Part shown: in pieces, positions 1-7,229 of the stretch | Position numbering within the stretch: position 1 is the first letter of the stretch | Layout: each line of letters begins with the position of its first letter | DNA from: an uncultured Lachnospiraceae bacterium | Lineage (GTDB): Bacteria > Bacillota > Clostridia > Lachnospirales > Lachnospiraceae | Direction: 5' to 3' | Assembly (NCBI GenBank): GCA_934434905.1 | Contig: CAKSAI010000005.1 | Location: 1 to 30,660 of the forward strand | DNA length: 30,660 nt | Made by a program: the position numbers and the translations under genes | The notes under the pieces: model-generated | What the model saw: only the letters and a program-made list of their open reading frames with translations | Databases searched by the model: none | Told to the model about the DNA's origin: nothing

Positions 1-767
1 TCCATACCCAGTCCCAGATTCCAGTTATGCTTCTCCATGATCTTGCGCATAAAATTCCCAAGATCTGCCGCCTGCACATCAAAGACAGCCTTCTCATAGT
101 TCAGGACAGATATCCCTTCCTTGGAGAAGATCACATTATGGTGGTTGAAATCGCCATGGCACATTCCCCGGAGCTCTTGTGCGCCACTGTCTGTCCCAAG
201 ATCCGCCTGCTGTCCGGCAGTAACCCCAGCCGCCTGTTCCAGAAAGCGATCACAATGCCTGGCATATTCCATCTCAAAATCATTTTTCTTTTTCTTACAG
301 CCGATATAATTCTTCACCTTTTTCAGCTCCCGGATATGCTTTTCATATTCCATAAGAAGCTGATCCGGCGGTGCCACCAGGAATTCCGGCACTTCCTCCG
401 GGAAGCTGTGAAATGTATTATGTATATCTGCCAGTTGGCGGACAGACTTCTGGATATCGTCACGGTTCTTGGAGTCACATTCCCGCCCCTCATACCAGTC
501 CCGCACCATATATACTGTCTCGTCCGTATCGATGGCTATGGTGCGTTCTTCCTTCGTCTTTACAATACAGTCCACCCGCTTTTGCCCGTTTTCCGCAAGG
601 AATGTCAATATTTTATACAGGAAATCGGCCCGACCCTCTGAGCCATTGTATTCCTTTAATATCTTAAGCCCCTGGTCTGTCTCCAGGATCAGGGCTCCAC
701 GGCCTTTGTGTGTCTGCTCTACAACAAACGGATATTGTTCTAAAACCTGATTGACGCGATTATACAC
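1..767 (-). CDS. CotS-family spore coat kinase-like protein (3' end cut by window)
   Basis: About 255 N-terminal residues are visible and the frame is open to the window edge. It starts at a GTG at 767, with GGAGGGG about 6 nt upstream; the overlapping ATG at 769 is in another frame and stops quickly. The protein resembles the CotS/YsxE/YutH group, spore-coat proteins with an aminoglycoside-phosphotransferase/choline-kinase fold. The N-terminal lobe runs from residue 1 to about 85, followed by a VRDWYEGRECD segment. A Brenner-type catalytic loop HGDFNHHN begins at H204, but the later metal-binding motif reads NYEKAVFDVQAADLGNF, where active kinases have I-D-(F/W)-(D/E). This suggests an altered active site, as in other coat homologues. 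The family is usually about 330-350 aa, so roughly 80-90 residues lie outside the window. A candidate mother-cell sigma-E promoter lies upstream at 813-842. Family assignment is confident; whether it is catalytic is unknown. Confidence 0.85.
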   Translation of the reverse strand, partial: MYNRVNQVLEQYPFVVEQTHKGRGALILETDQGLKILKEYNGSEGRADFLYKILTFLAENGQKRVDCIVKTKEERTIAIDTDETVYMVRDWYEGRECDSKNRDDIQKSVRQLADIHNTFHSFPEEVPEFLVAPPDQLLMEYEKHIRELKKVKNYIGCKKKKNDFEMEYARHCDRFLEQAAGVTAGQQADLGTDSGAQELRGMCHGDFNHHNVIFSKEGISVLNYEKAVFDVQAADLGNFMRKIMEKHNWNLGLGM

Positions 768-812
768 ATAAACCCCTCCATACGACGATTCACAGACTCC
801 CTGTGTCCTTCT

Positions 813-842
813 ATCATATGAAAGGGTGGGCACTTGTATGAC
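813..842 (-). promoter_or_regulatory. Candidate sigma-E (mother-cell) promoter for the CotS-like gene
   Basis: On the minus strand the -35-like GTCATACA (835-842) is followed after 14 nt by CATATGAT (813-820). This fits the known sigma-E pattern of an ATA-containing -35 and a CATACAAT-like -10. The start site would lie near 806, giving a leader of about 40 nt before the GTG at 767. The same -10 also reads CATANNNTA, as for sigma-K, but the sigma-K -35 spacing fits less well. The call rests on the motif and the sporulation context only. Confidence 0.42.
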
Positions 843-847
843 CGTTC

Positions 848-873
848 GAAGGATTTTCCGATAAAAATCCTTC
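848..873 (-). terminator. Perfect 10-bp inverted repeat downstream of cca
   Basis: GAAGGATTTT (848-857) pairs with AAAATCCTTC (864-873) around a 6-nt loop. It lies 48 bp past the cca stop codon and just upstream of the candidate sigma-E promoter. The stem suits a cca terminator, but no U-run follows it on the minus strand, so intrinsic termination would be weak. Confidence 0.4.
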
Positions 874-920
874 TCCTCTGACCGAAGCGTCCCATTACTC
901 CTGCCTGATTCTCCTTATTT

Positions 921-2252
921 TCATGCCAGCCGCTCCGACGCAAGCTTCAGCAGTGTCTCACGGTTATTGTATTCCGGGTTTTCCAGCACCCGTCTCAGAA
1001 GATAATCCAATGTCTCTCCTATATTTTTCCCCGGCTTCATCCCTGCAGCAATCAGATCGCTGCCGTCAACTGCAAGCTCCTTTAGGGAGATACACTGTTC
1101 CTCCTCTATGATCTGTCGGTACTGCGCCTCATAATCATCGATATAAGCAAGCATGTCCGCCTGCTGGGAAGGGTTTTTCCCCATGGTATCCGCCCGCTTC
1201 ACTGCGAACAGATCCGGGTACTGGCGAAGCCCCACACGGTGGATCGCCCGGCGGATATTGGCCGGTGTTACCGGGGGATTGTCATCGTGCCACAGGATCA
1301 GGGCTTTCACCCGGGCTATGGTGTCATTGTCAAATTTCAGCTGACGCATAACCTCCCCTGCCATGCGCGCTCCCTCCTGCGGATGTCCCTTGAAATGATA
1401 AATTCCTGCCTCGTCCACCGTAAGGCACCGAGGCTTGGCCATATCATGGAGCAGCATCGTCAGCCGCAGCACTTTATCCGGTGGAATATTTTTTAACGTC
1501 ACAAGGGTATGTTCTCCCACGGTATAACAATGATGAGGGTTGTTCTGCGCGGTTTTCATCATCTCATCCAGCCAGGGAAATATCTCCCGCGAGATCCCGG
1601 TCTCATAGAGTGTACGCACTTCTTCGGGATGATCGGATACCAGCAGCTTCACAAGCTCTGTCTGGATGCGCTCGGCGCTGATACGCTTCAAGGAAGGCGC
1701 AAGCTCTCCTATTGCTGCCCTGGTATGTTCCTCGATCGAAAATCCCAGTTGTGCACCGAAGCGAACCGCCCGCAGCATCCGCAGCGCATCCTCTGTGAAT
1801 CGTTCCCTGGGATCGCCCACGCAGCGGATAATCCTGCGTTTCAAGTCTCCCGCACCGTCAAAGACGTCCACCAGGCCGTTGGTCTCATTGTAAGCCATGG
1901 CGTTGATGGTGAAATCCCTGCGCTTTAAGTCCTCTGTGAGATTTCGGGTGAAGACGACCTCCTTCGGGTGTCTGGCGTCCTCGTATTCGCCGTCAATGCG
2001 ATAGGTAGTCACCTCAAAGCCCTCCCGATCCATGAGCACAGTCACCGTACCGTGCTTGATTCCGGTATCAATGGTTTTCCGAAAGAGCGCCTTGACTTGC
2101 TCCGGGAAGGCCGAGGTAGTGATGTCCCAATCCTGGGGAATACGCCCAAGAAGGCTGTCACGTATGCATCCACCCACCGCATAAGCTTCAAAGCCGGCGG
2201 CAGTCAGGGTATGAATGATCAATTTTACTTTTTCCGGCAATTCTATCTGCAT
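921..2252 (-). CDS. cca: CCA tRNA nucleotidyltransferase
   Basis: This enzyme adds or repairs the 3'-terminal CCA of tRNAs in the cytoplasm. The ATG at 2252 (MQIELPEKV) gives 443 aa, the normal length for class II bacterial enzymes; an in-frame GTG at 2300 would add 16 residues with no clear ribosome binding site. Visible motifs are the nucleotidyltransferase GGCIRD (residues 27-32), the metal-binding DWD (41-43), RRDFTINAMAY (111-121) and the ribose/nucleotide-selecting region DALRMLRAVRFG (155-166). A C-terminal HD domain follows, with GEHT (H247) and LLHDMAKP (HD 269-270). Such HD domains are known in CCA enzymes with phosphohydrolase activity. All core residues are present, so the gene looks intact. 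The neighbours (a coat gene downstream and an AT-rich orphan upstream) are functionally unrelated. Confidence 0.95.
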   Translation of the reverse strand: MQIELPEKVKLIIHTLTAAGFEAYAVGGCIRDSLLGRIPQDWDITTSAFPEQVKALFRKTIDTGIKHGTVTVLMDREGFEVTTYRIDGEYEDARHPKEVVFTRNLTEDLKRRDFTINAMAYNETNGLVDVFDGAGDLKRRIIRCVGDPRERFTEDALRMLRAVRFGAQLGFSIEEHTRAAIGELAPSLKRISAERIQTELVKLLVSDHPEEVRTLYETGISREIFPWLDEMMKTAQNNPHHCYTVGEHTLVTLKNIPPDKVLRLTMLLHDMAKPRCLTVDEAGIYHFKGHPQEGARMAGEVMRQLKFDNDTIARVKALILWHDDNPPVTPANIRRAIHRVGLRQYPDLFAVKRADTMGKNPSQQADMLAYIDDYEAQYRQIIEEEQCISLKELAVDGSDLIAAGMKPGKNIGETLDYLLRRVLENPEYNNRETLLKLASERLA

Positions 2253-2316
2253 AAAAACCTGCTTTCTTTTTTGAGAGTAAAACTTTTGCTTGACATACAC
2301 CGCTTACCATGTTAAT

Positions 2317-2349
2317 CTCTATACTTAGAGAAGCGGTTTTGAACCACTT
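2317..2349 (-). other. Two adjacent small hairpins between the orphan gene and cca
   Basis: AAGTGGTT/AACCGCTT (2331-2349, 3-nt loop, one G-U) is followed by CTCTA/TAGAG (2317-2330, 4-nt loop). They sit 3 bp past the stop codon of the 2352-2918 gene and could end or stabilise its mRNA. No strong U-run follows, so this is a weak terminator candidate at most. Confidence 0.3.
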
Positions 2350-2351
2350 GG

Positions 2352-2918
2352 CTATTCTGTAGTCTTGAGTGGGTTACTCGCTTCTTTTTTTACATTTACC
2401 AAATCGTAAAAATACATTTTACCACTCATAGTACAATTCACGACCAAGCATCCTTTATAAACATTATACTCCCCTGTTTTCTTATCATTATCATAAATCG
2501 GCAACGCAAATCGTGTCGTATAATAATACCATCCTCTTCCTGCATCGGTATTATGTTTCGCCTTATAGTTCTCACGAAATGATTTATCTGTAGCAATCTC
2601 TATCATTTCTCTAATTCCTTGAACCGCATTTGCTTTTGCCTTTGCTCTGGCGCCTTTCATACTTCTTGTATATTTTGAACCAGCAAATTCATCAGGAAAG
2701 TCCTTACCAAGATAGACAATATCCTTGCTTTCTGTCATTTTAATAATTTCGCCCACATATTGTTCCAAATATGTCTCTACTTCTTTCCAGTCTATATTTT
2801 GTTTATTAACGAAAATAATATCCGGAATCAACACAATCTTATTACCATTTTCATTTTGAACCGTATCAAGTTTTCTCATTTGACAGCATTTCTTCCCCTG
2901 GTACTTTCTATTGTCCAT
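2352..2918 (-). CDS. Hypothetical protein, possible phage/polyvalent-protein nuclease-like domain
   Basis: This is a 188-aa soluble protein with no signal peptide or membrane segment. The start is supported by GGAGGA a few bases upstream of the ATG. The C-terminal half (about 105-182) carries KHNTDAGRGWYYYTTRFALP (K121-P140) and YNVYKGCLVV...MYFYDLVNVKKEASNPL. From memory, this pattern recurs in C-terminal domains of phage and plasmid polyvalent or MuF-type proteins of Clostridia, a class that includes barnase/EndoU/RelE-like (PBECR) nucleases. H122 and the following aromatic/R residues could then be catalytic, but this is inference. Residues 88-106 are rich in Ala/Lys/Arg. Base composition is clearly more AT-rich than cca and gph on either side, which suggests transfer. 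It is a stand-alone gene with no visible antitoxin or phage genes beside it. Confidence 0.7.
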   Translation of the reverse strand: MDNRKYQGKKCCQMRKLDTVQNENGNKIVLIPDIIFVNKQNIDWKEVETYLEQYVGEIIKMTESKDIVYLGKDFPDEFAGSKYTRSMKGARAKAKANAVQGIREMIEIATDKSFRENYKAKHNTDAGRGWYYYTTRFALPIYDNDKKTGEYNVYKGCLVVNCTMSGKMYFYDLVNVKKEASNPLKTTE

Positions 2919-3120
2919 TTTTCCTCCTTCTCCTTAAACATGTCCACGACAGGAGGATAGTCTTTCCGCCTGTCTGCACAAATCGCTCATTTACAGTGAA
3001 CATTGGCGAAAAGCCAGATTTTTGACATTTCAGGTTTCCTAACGTAAACTCGAAATGTGGAACACATTATGAATTATCCTTATTGTTTGATGAAATGAAT
3101 ATATCATATTTTTTTTTAAA

Positions 3121-3166
3121 AAACAAGAACTTTTATACTTCATTTAAAAACGTATAGTCCTTGTTT
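3121..3166. repeat. Imperfect inverted repeat next to an A/T tract
   Basis: The left arm (3121-3138) and right arm (3152-3166) pair over about 15 positions with one mismatch and a 3-nt bulge. Read on the minus strand, the stem is followed by a T-run, which would suit an intrinsic terminator, but no minus-strand gene lies upstream of it. It could also be an insertion-element end. Confidence 0.4.
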
Positions 3167-3273
3167 AACCAGCCTGTTTTGTTCATAGGTTAAGGGAAAC
3201 TCATGCTACCATATCTCTTCCAGTTGTGGTATACTAGTTTATACTTGGCAAGGCAATTTCACCCCCAGGGCAG

Positions 3274-3301
3274 TTGAACTGCTGATGTTCAATTATATAG
3301 T
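3274..3301 (+). promoter_or_regulatory. Candidate sigma-A promoter for the gph-like gene
   Basis: TTGAAC (3274-3279) and TATAGT (3296-3301) are separated by 16 nt, about 30 bp before the AGGAGA ribosome binding site and the ATG at 3339. A second -10-like TATACT occurs near 3229 without a good -35. Confidence 0.5.
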
Positions 3302-3338
3302 AAAACTAATGCTCAGCATAACTTAACAGGAGATCATC

Positions 3339-3983
3339 ATGAAGAAAAATACGATCATTTTTGACTTAGACGGAACTTTATTGAATACGCTTGACGATCT
3401 TGCCGACAGCGTCAATTACGTGATGGAGAAGCATCAGCTTCCGCTTCACTCCACCGACAAAGTGCGACAGATGGTGGGAAACGGCATCGCGGTGCTGATC
3501 GAGCGTGCCATCCCGGATGGCCGCTCCAATCCGCTCTTTGATACATGCCTCGCAGAATTTCAGGAGTATTACAAAGCGCATATGCAGGAGAAGACCGCCC
3601 CCTTCGCCGGAATCACAGAACTACTTACCACCCTGCGGAAGCAAGGATACCGGCTTGCTGTGGTCTCCAACAAATTCGATGCAGCCGTCAAGGCGTTATG
3701 CCGGGATTACTTCGGCGATCTCATCGAGGTAGCCATCGGAGAGACTGCCACCGTTGCAAAAAAGCCTGCACCGGACACCGTGCTTACCGCCATGCGGCAG
3801 CTAAATGTCTCCCCAAAAGACTGCATCTATGTAGGCGACTCCGATGTAGATATCGAGACTGCGAAGAATTCCGGGATTCCCTGCATCAGCGTGACCTGGG
3901 GCTTCCGTGATGAGGCATTTCTGCTGGCCCACGGCGCATCCTGCATCGTGAATGAACCGGGAAAAATCCTGGCATATGTTTAA
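3339..3983 (+). CDS. HAD-family phosphatase, phosphoglycolate phosphatase-like
   Basis: This 214-aa cytosolic hydrolase of the Gph/PGMB branch of the HAD superfamily is the only plus-strand gene in the window. Motif I is FDLDGT (nucleophile D9, acid/base D11), motif II is VVSNK (S110), motif III is the KKP lysine around 141-142, and motif IV is GDSDVD (166-171). The cap between residues 14 and about 85 is the alpha-helical C1 type. The length is typical. The ribosome binding site AGGAGA and the upstream promoter fix the start. Related enzymes remove phosphate from 2-phosphoglycolate, pyrophosphate or sugar phosphates; the substrate cannot be read from the sequence. The stop codon TAA is followed one base later by a copy of the CAGTTCAG repeat, and an intrinsic terminator follows at 4014-4050. 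Confidence 0.9.
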   Translation: MKKNTIIFDLDGTLLNTLDDLADSVNYVMEKHQLPLHSTDKVRQMVGNGIAVLIERAIPDGRSNPLFDTCLAEFQEYYKAHMQEKTAPFAGITELLTTLRKQGYRLAVVSNKFDAAVKALCRDYFGDLIEVAIGETATVAKKPAPDTVLTAMRQLNVSPKDCIYVGDSDVDIETAKNSGIPCISVTWGFRDEAFLLAHGASCIVNEPGKILAYV

Positions 3984-3984
3984 A

Positions 3985-4200
3985 CAGTTCAGACAGCCAG
4001 GAAAGGAAAAGACAGACCGTGCAAATTTATTTGCTAAGGGCGGTCTTTTCCCTTCCGTGGGTTGGCGGGCGCTATGTGCCAGCGGCACATGTTTAGCGCC
4101 GACCGAAGCGGAGCGTAGATTGCCAATCAGCCACAGACAGGAGCTGCTTGTCAGCGAATAGCCTTCGCAGAAGGCGGTCTGTGGCTTGCTGCCTGAACTG
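3985..4200. repeat. 216-bp structured element bounded by inverted CAGTTCAG repeats
   Basis: The left end CAGTTCAGACAGCCA (3985-3999) and the inverted right end CAGTTCAGGCAGCAA (minus strand, 4200-4186) match at 13 of 15 positions. Inside lie the gph terminator (4014-4050), a 13-bp hairpin with a 4-nt bulge (4068-4100), and a likely three-way junction (4130-4185). The junction is closed by GCCACAGAC/GTCTGTGGC and holds inner stems at 4143-4155 and 4161-4175. It lies between two convergent genes and has no ORF. It looks like a non-coding mobile or REP/MITE-like repeat; another CAGTTCAG copy overlaps the yitT stop codon at 4216-4223. Confidence 0.6.
4014..4050. terminator. Intrinsic terminator downstream of gph-like gene
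   Basis: AGACCG (4014-4019) pairs with CGGTCT (4041-4046), with an inner GCAAA/TTTGC stem (4021-4034) and a short T-run on the plus strand (TCTTTTC). The complementary strand also runs into TCTTTTCC, so it may work in both directions between convergent genes. Confidence 0.65.
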
Positions 4201-4214
4201 CTTATACATTTTTC

Positions 4215-5105
4215 TCAGTTCAGCCCCCGGAATCCCTTTCCTATGATCTCGCTGCTGTTGGTGATCATCAGGAACGCCTCCGGTTCATGCACTTTAATGA
4301 AGTTCCGAAGCTCCACCGACTGCCCCCGCTTCAGCACCGTCAGGATGATAAAGCGTTTCTTGTGAGCATAGGTGCCCTCTCCCTCGAAGACAGTAGCACT
4401 GCGCCCCAGCTCCTTATGTATGTAATCGCAGATCGGCTCCGGATGATTACAAATAATGGTGAAATACTTGCACAGATTGATGTTTTCAATCACCCCGTCG
4501 ATCACCAGCGACTTAGCCAGAAGACCGGTAAAGGAAAACAGCCCTGTCTTCACATCGAATACAAAGCAGGCCGCCACTGTAATAAGAAGATCCACAATAA
4601 ATAGAGGCGTGCCGATATTGCTCATCTTAGTATACTTCTTCATGATCATGGCAATGATATCCGTGCCACCTCCGGAAGCTCCGATATTAAAAAGAATCGC
4701 CGAGCTGAAGGCCGGAAGTGCGATGGCGAAGATCAGCTCCAGCACCGGTTCATCCGTCAGGGGATGGCTCATGGGGAAAGCCTTCTCCAGAAAGCTCAGT
4801 CCCACGGACATCAAAAGACTCACATATACCGTCTTGATTCCAAAGTCTCTGCCCAGGAAAATAAAGCCAACCACCAGCAGTGCCATATTGATGGCAAAGT
4901 TGATGGTTCCGGCCGTAAATGGTGTAACAGCACTCACCACGATGGCAATGCCGGTCACTCCTCCAAACGAGAAATTATTCGGAAATTTGAACACATACAC
5001 ACCAAACACCATGATCAAAGTGGCGATCGTAAGGATCAGATATTCCAACGCCACATCGCGCACATGCTTGTAGTTCAGACGTGTCACTAAATTTTCCCTG
5101 CTCAT
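4215..5105 (-). CDS. YitT family membrane protein (YitT + DUF2179)
   Basis: This is a 296-aa integral membrane protein. Five to six hydrophobic helices lie between about residues 20 and 205, including the conserved GASGGGTDI (142-150). A soluble C-terminal DUF2179 domain covers about 215-292, with the conserved FEGEGTY around 240-246. The family is widespread in Firmicutes and of uncertain function; the domain pairing suggests a ligand-sensing transporter, but that is inference. AGGAGG just before the ATG supports the start. It is the last gene of the run and lies 31 bp behind rubrerythrin, so it is probably co-transcribed. The stop codon sits inside a CAGTTCAG repeat copy (minus strand CTGAACTGA). 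Confidence 0.9.
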   Translation of the reverse strand: MSRENLVTRLNYKHVRDVALEYLILTIATLIMVFGVYVFKFPNNFSFGGVTGIAIVVSAVTPFTAGTINFAINMALLVVGFIFLGRDFGIKTVYVSLLMSVGLSFLEKAFPMSHPLTDEPVLELIFAIALPAFSSAILFNIGASGGGTDIIAMIMKKYTKMSNIGTPLFIVDLLITVAACFVFDVKTGLFSFTGLLAKSLVIDGVIENINLCKYFTIICNHPEPICDYIHKELGRSATVFEGEGTYAHKKRFIILTVLKRGQSVELRNFIKVHEPEAFLMITNSSEIIGKGFRGLN

Positions 5106-5136
5106 TTCATCCTCCTGCTATCCATTGTACTTTTAT

Positions 5137-5757
5137 TTATGTCATCTGCTGCGACCCTTCGCCCCCGGCAAAGGATGCCAGTGTAAGCCGGATAAACCAC
5201 CCCTGCTCATGTCCACAAACCGGACATTTTTCAGGTGCAGCCTTGTCCTCCAGCACAAATCCGCACTTTAAACACATCCACTTTGTCTCTACCTGAGAGA
5301 CAAACAGTTCGTTCTCCTTAAGCAGACGGGCGAATTCCCTGAAGCGATCCCCATGAAGCTTCTCTATCTCAGCGATCATATGGAAGGATCCGGCCACCTT
5401 CTGGAAGCCCTCCTGCCTGGCAGCATCCCCGAAGTTCCTGTAGACATCGTCATGCTCCTCGTACTCATTATGCTGCGCCATCTCAAGCAGCTTTTCCACG
5501 TCCGGACTGATATCCACCGGATAACCGCCATCGATGTGGATGGACTCCCCGGACAACTCCTTTAAATGGTTGTAGAATACCTCAGCATGCTCCCGCTCCT
5601 GATCTGCTGTAAAGCGAAAAACCTGCTCTATCACATACAGCCCCTGTTCATGGGCCTGATAGGCTGCGAATGTGTAGCGGTTCCTGGCCTGGCTCTCACC
5701 AGCAAAGGCTCGCATCAGATTTTTAACGGTCTCACTTTGCTTAAATTCAACTGCCAC
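5137..5757 (-). CDS. rbr: Rubrerythrin
   Basis: This 206-aa non-haem iron protein reduces hydrogen peroxide in the cytoplasm of anaerobes. The N-terminal four-helix ferritin-like domain has the di-iron ligands E21, E54/H57 (EREH), E97 or E101, and E130/H135. The C-terminal rubredoxin domain has MCLKCG (C162, C165) and CPVCGH (C178, C181). The order (ferritin-like, then rubredoxin) and the length are those of classical rubrerythrin, with a short extra tail after residue 190. The start is a GTG at 5757 with GAGAGG upstream. The 90-bp gap before it leaves room for its own promoter, though no convincing one or PerR box was seen. The electron donor is not encoded nearby. Confidence 0.95.
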   Translation of the reverse strand: MAVEFKQSETVKNLMRAFAGESQARNRYTFAAYQAHEQGLYVIEQVFRFTADQEREHAEVFYNHLKELSGESIHIDGGYPVDISPDVEKLLEMAQHNEYEEHDDVYRNFGDAARQEGFQKVAGSFHMIAEIEKLHGDRFREFARLLKENELFVSQVETKWMCLKCGFVLEDKAAPEKCPVCGHEQGWFIRLTLASFAGGEGSQQMT

Positions 5758-5846
5758 GATAATAACCTCTCTTTTCTGGAATTTTCCATAATAGTATGTG
5801 TAAAAGAAAGGTTCCTATGCAACATTTATCAACGTCTGACCCCTTG

Positions 5847-7205
5847 TTATCCATTCCGCCGCTCATAGGCATGCATCCAGTTGCCCTTCCAGAAGTAGAT
5901 CAGGAAGATCACGGAACTTAAGCTCCAGGTCAGCGGATACGCCCAGAATATGGTGGTGATCTGCGGCATCAGACGCACCGCTATGGTAATATAGGTGATA
6001 CGGATGGCACACCAGCAGAGCATCATCACCAGCATAGGCACAATGGAACGCCCTGCGCCCCGGAAAATTCCCGCCAGGCAATGGGAAAAGGCCAGCAGGA
6101 AGTAAAAGATCGTTACCGTTCTGGCTTGGGTCACTCCGAACTGCACCACGGCAGGTTCATCGTTAAACAGTGCGATCAGTATCGGCGAGAGCGCATAAAT
6201 GCAAATGCCGACCACTTCTGCCATAGTAATGGAACATACGATTCCGAAAGCAGCACCCTTTTTCACACGGTCGTACTGCTTTGCCCCCAGGTTCTGGCTG
6301 ATGAAGGTAGTCAGACCCATGGAGAAACAGGTGATCGGCAGAAAACCGAAGCCCTCAATCTTGGAATATGCGCCGCAGCCTGCCATGGCATCCGAACCGA
6401 AGGCATTGATGTTGGACTGCACCACCAGATTAGCCAGTGCTATAATGGAATTCTGCACGCCGGACGGAAGACCGTTGGACAGAATCTGCTTCATCATACT
6501 GCCATGAAACCGAACCTTGCCCGGTTCTACCCGGTACGATCCCTTCTCCTGCAGGAGACGGCGCAGGCAGAGAAGCGCACTGGCAAACTGTGAGATGATG
6601 GTTGCTGCAGCGGCAGCTCCCACACCCATACCAAATCCAGCAATAAACAACAGATCCAGCATCACATTCAGTAAGGAAGAGAAAATCAGATACATCAACG
6701 GATGTCTGCTGTCCCCTACCGACTGTAAGATTCCCACAAAAATATTGTACATGACAAAGCCCAGGGATCCTGCAAAATAGATCCGGAAATACAGAATGGA
6801 ATTCGGCAGCACATCCTCCGGTGTTCCCATCCACCGCAGAATCTGAGGCGTAAACGTCATGCCGACGGCGGTCAGTACCAGTCCTGCTGCCAGTCCGAAG
6901 GCCACCATGGTATGCACGGTCTTGTGCACCTCTTCCATTTGCTTCGCGCCATAATACCGGGCGATGACTACGCCGGCACCCATGGCGATTCCGTTGAAGA
7001 AGCCCACCATCATGAAGATCAGGCTCCCCGACGAGCTGACTGCCGCCAGGGCCTTACTCCCTACAAAATTTCCAACAATCAGGGAATCCGCCGTATTATA
7101 TAGCTGCTGAAACAGATTTCCCAAAAAAATCGGTACAGCGAAAGCAATCATGCGTCTCCAGATGGATCCTTCCGTCAATACTACCGCTGACATATGTTTT
7201 TTCAC
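5847..7205 (-). CDS. MATE family efflux transporter
   Basis: This 452-aa polytopic membrane protein has two homologous halves of about six helices each. The typical N-terminal MATE signature reads PIFLGNLFQQLYNTADSLIV, followed by GNFVGSKALAAVSSSGSL. The second half begins near residue 235 (LSNGLPSGVQNSIIALANL). It should export cationic drugs or metabolites using Na+ or H+; the substrate is unknown. The GTG at 7205 follows AGAGG at good spacing, with a second possible ATG four codons later. It starts 24 bp after the amidase stop, so it is likely in the same transcript. It is not close enough to the envelope-glycan operon to be assumed to be a flippase. Confidence 0.93.
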   Translation of the reverse strand: MKKHMSAVVLTEGSIWRRMIAFAVPIFLGNLFQQLYNTADSLIVGNFVGSKALAAVSSSGSLIFMMVGFFNGIAMGAGVVIARYYGAKQMEEVHKTVHTMVAFGLAAGLVLTAVGMTFTPQILRWMGTPEDVLPNSILYFRIYFAGSLGFVMYNIFVGILQSVGDSRHPLMYLIFSSLLNVMLDLLFIAGFGMGVGAAAAATIISQFASALLCLRRLLQEKGSYRVEPGKVRFHGSMMKQILSNGLPSGVQNSIIALANLVVQSNINAFGSDAMAGCGAYSKIEGFGFLPITCFSMGLTTFISQNLGAKQYDRVKKGAAFGIVCSITMAEVVGICIYALSPILIALFNDEPAVVQFGVTQARTVTIFYFLLAFSHCLAGIFRGAGRSIVPMLVMMLCWCAIRITYITIAVRLMPQITTIFWAYPLTWSLSSVIFLIYFWKGNWMHAYERRNG

Positions 7206-7229
7206 GTTCTAACCTCTTCTCTCGTATCA

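Larger units (their letters stand above)
2919..3338. other. AT-rich intergenic region, no gene seen
   Basis: This 420-bp stretch holds no credible ORF in either strand. It contains a GACAGG/CCTGTC hairpin at 2948-2974 in the presumed leader of the 2352-2918 gene, an ACATTTC/GAAATGT hairpin at 3025-3058 with an inner GTTT/AAAC stem, a long A/T tract (about 3110-3125), the imperfect inverted repeat at 3121-3166, and the gph promoter at 3274-3301. It may be the remains of an inserted element that came with the AT-rich gene. Confidence 0.6.

Noticed and set aside
740..943. 67-aa minus-strand frame between cca and the CotS-like gene
   Set aside because: It overlaps both genes, covers the hairpin and the candidate sigma-E promoter, and has no ribosome binding site or recognisable sequence.
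2331..2349. tRNA T-arm-like stem with a TTCAAAA loop on the minus strand
   Set aside because: No acceptor, D or anticodon arms can be fitted around it; it is a small hairpin after a stop codon.
5847..7205. MATE protein as the flippase of the glycan operon
   Set aside because: It lies in a different transcript 7.5 kb away and matches drug/cation MATE transporters rather than MurJ or Wzx.
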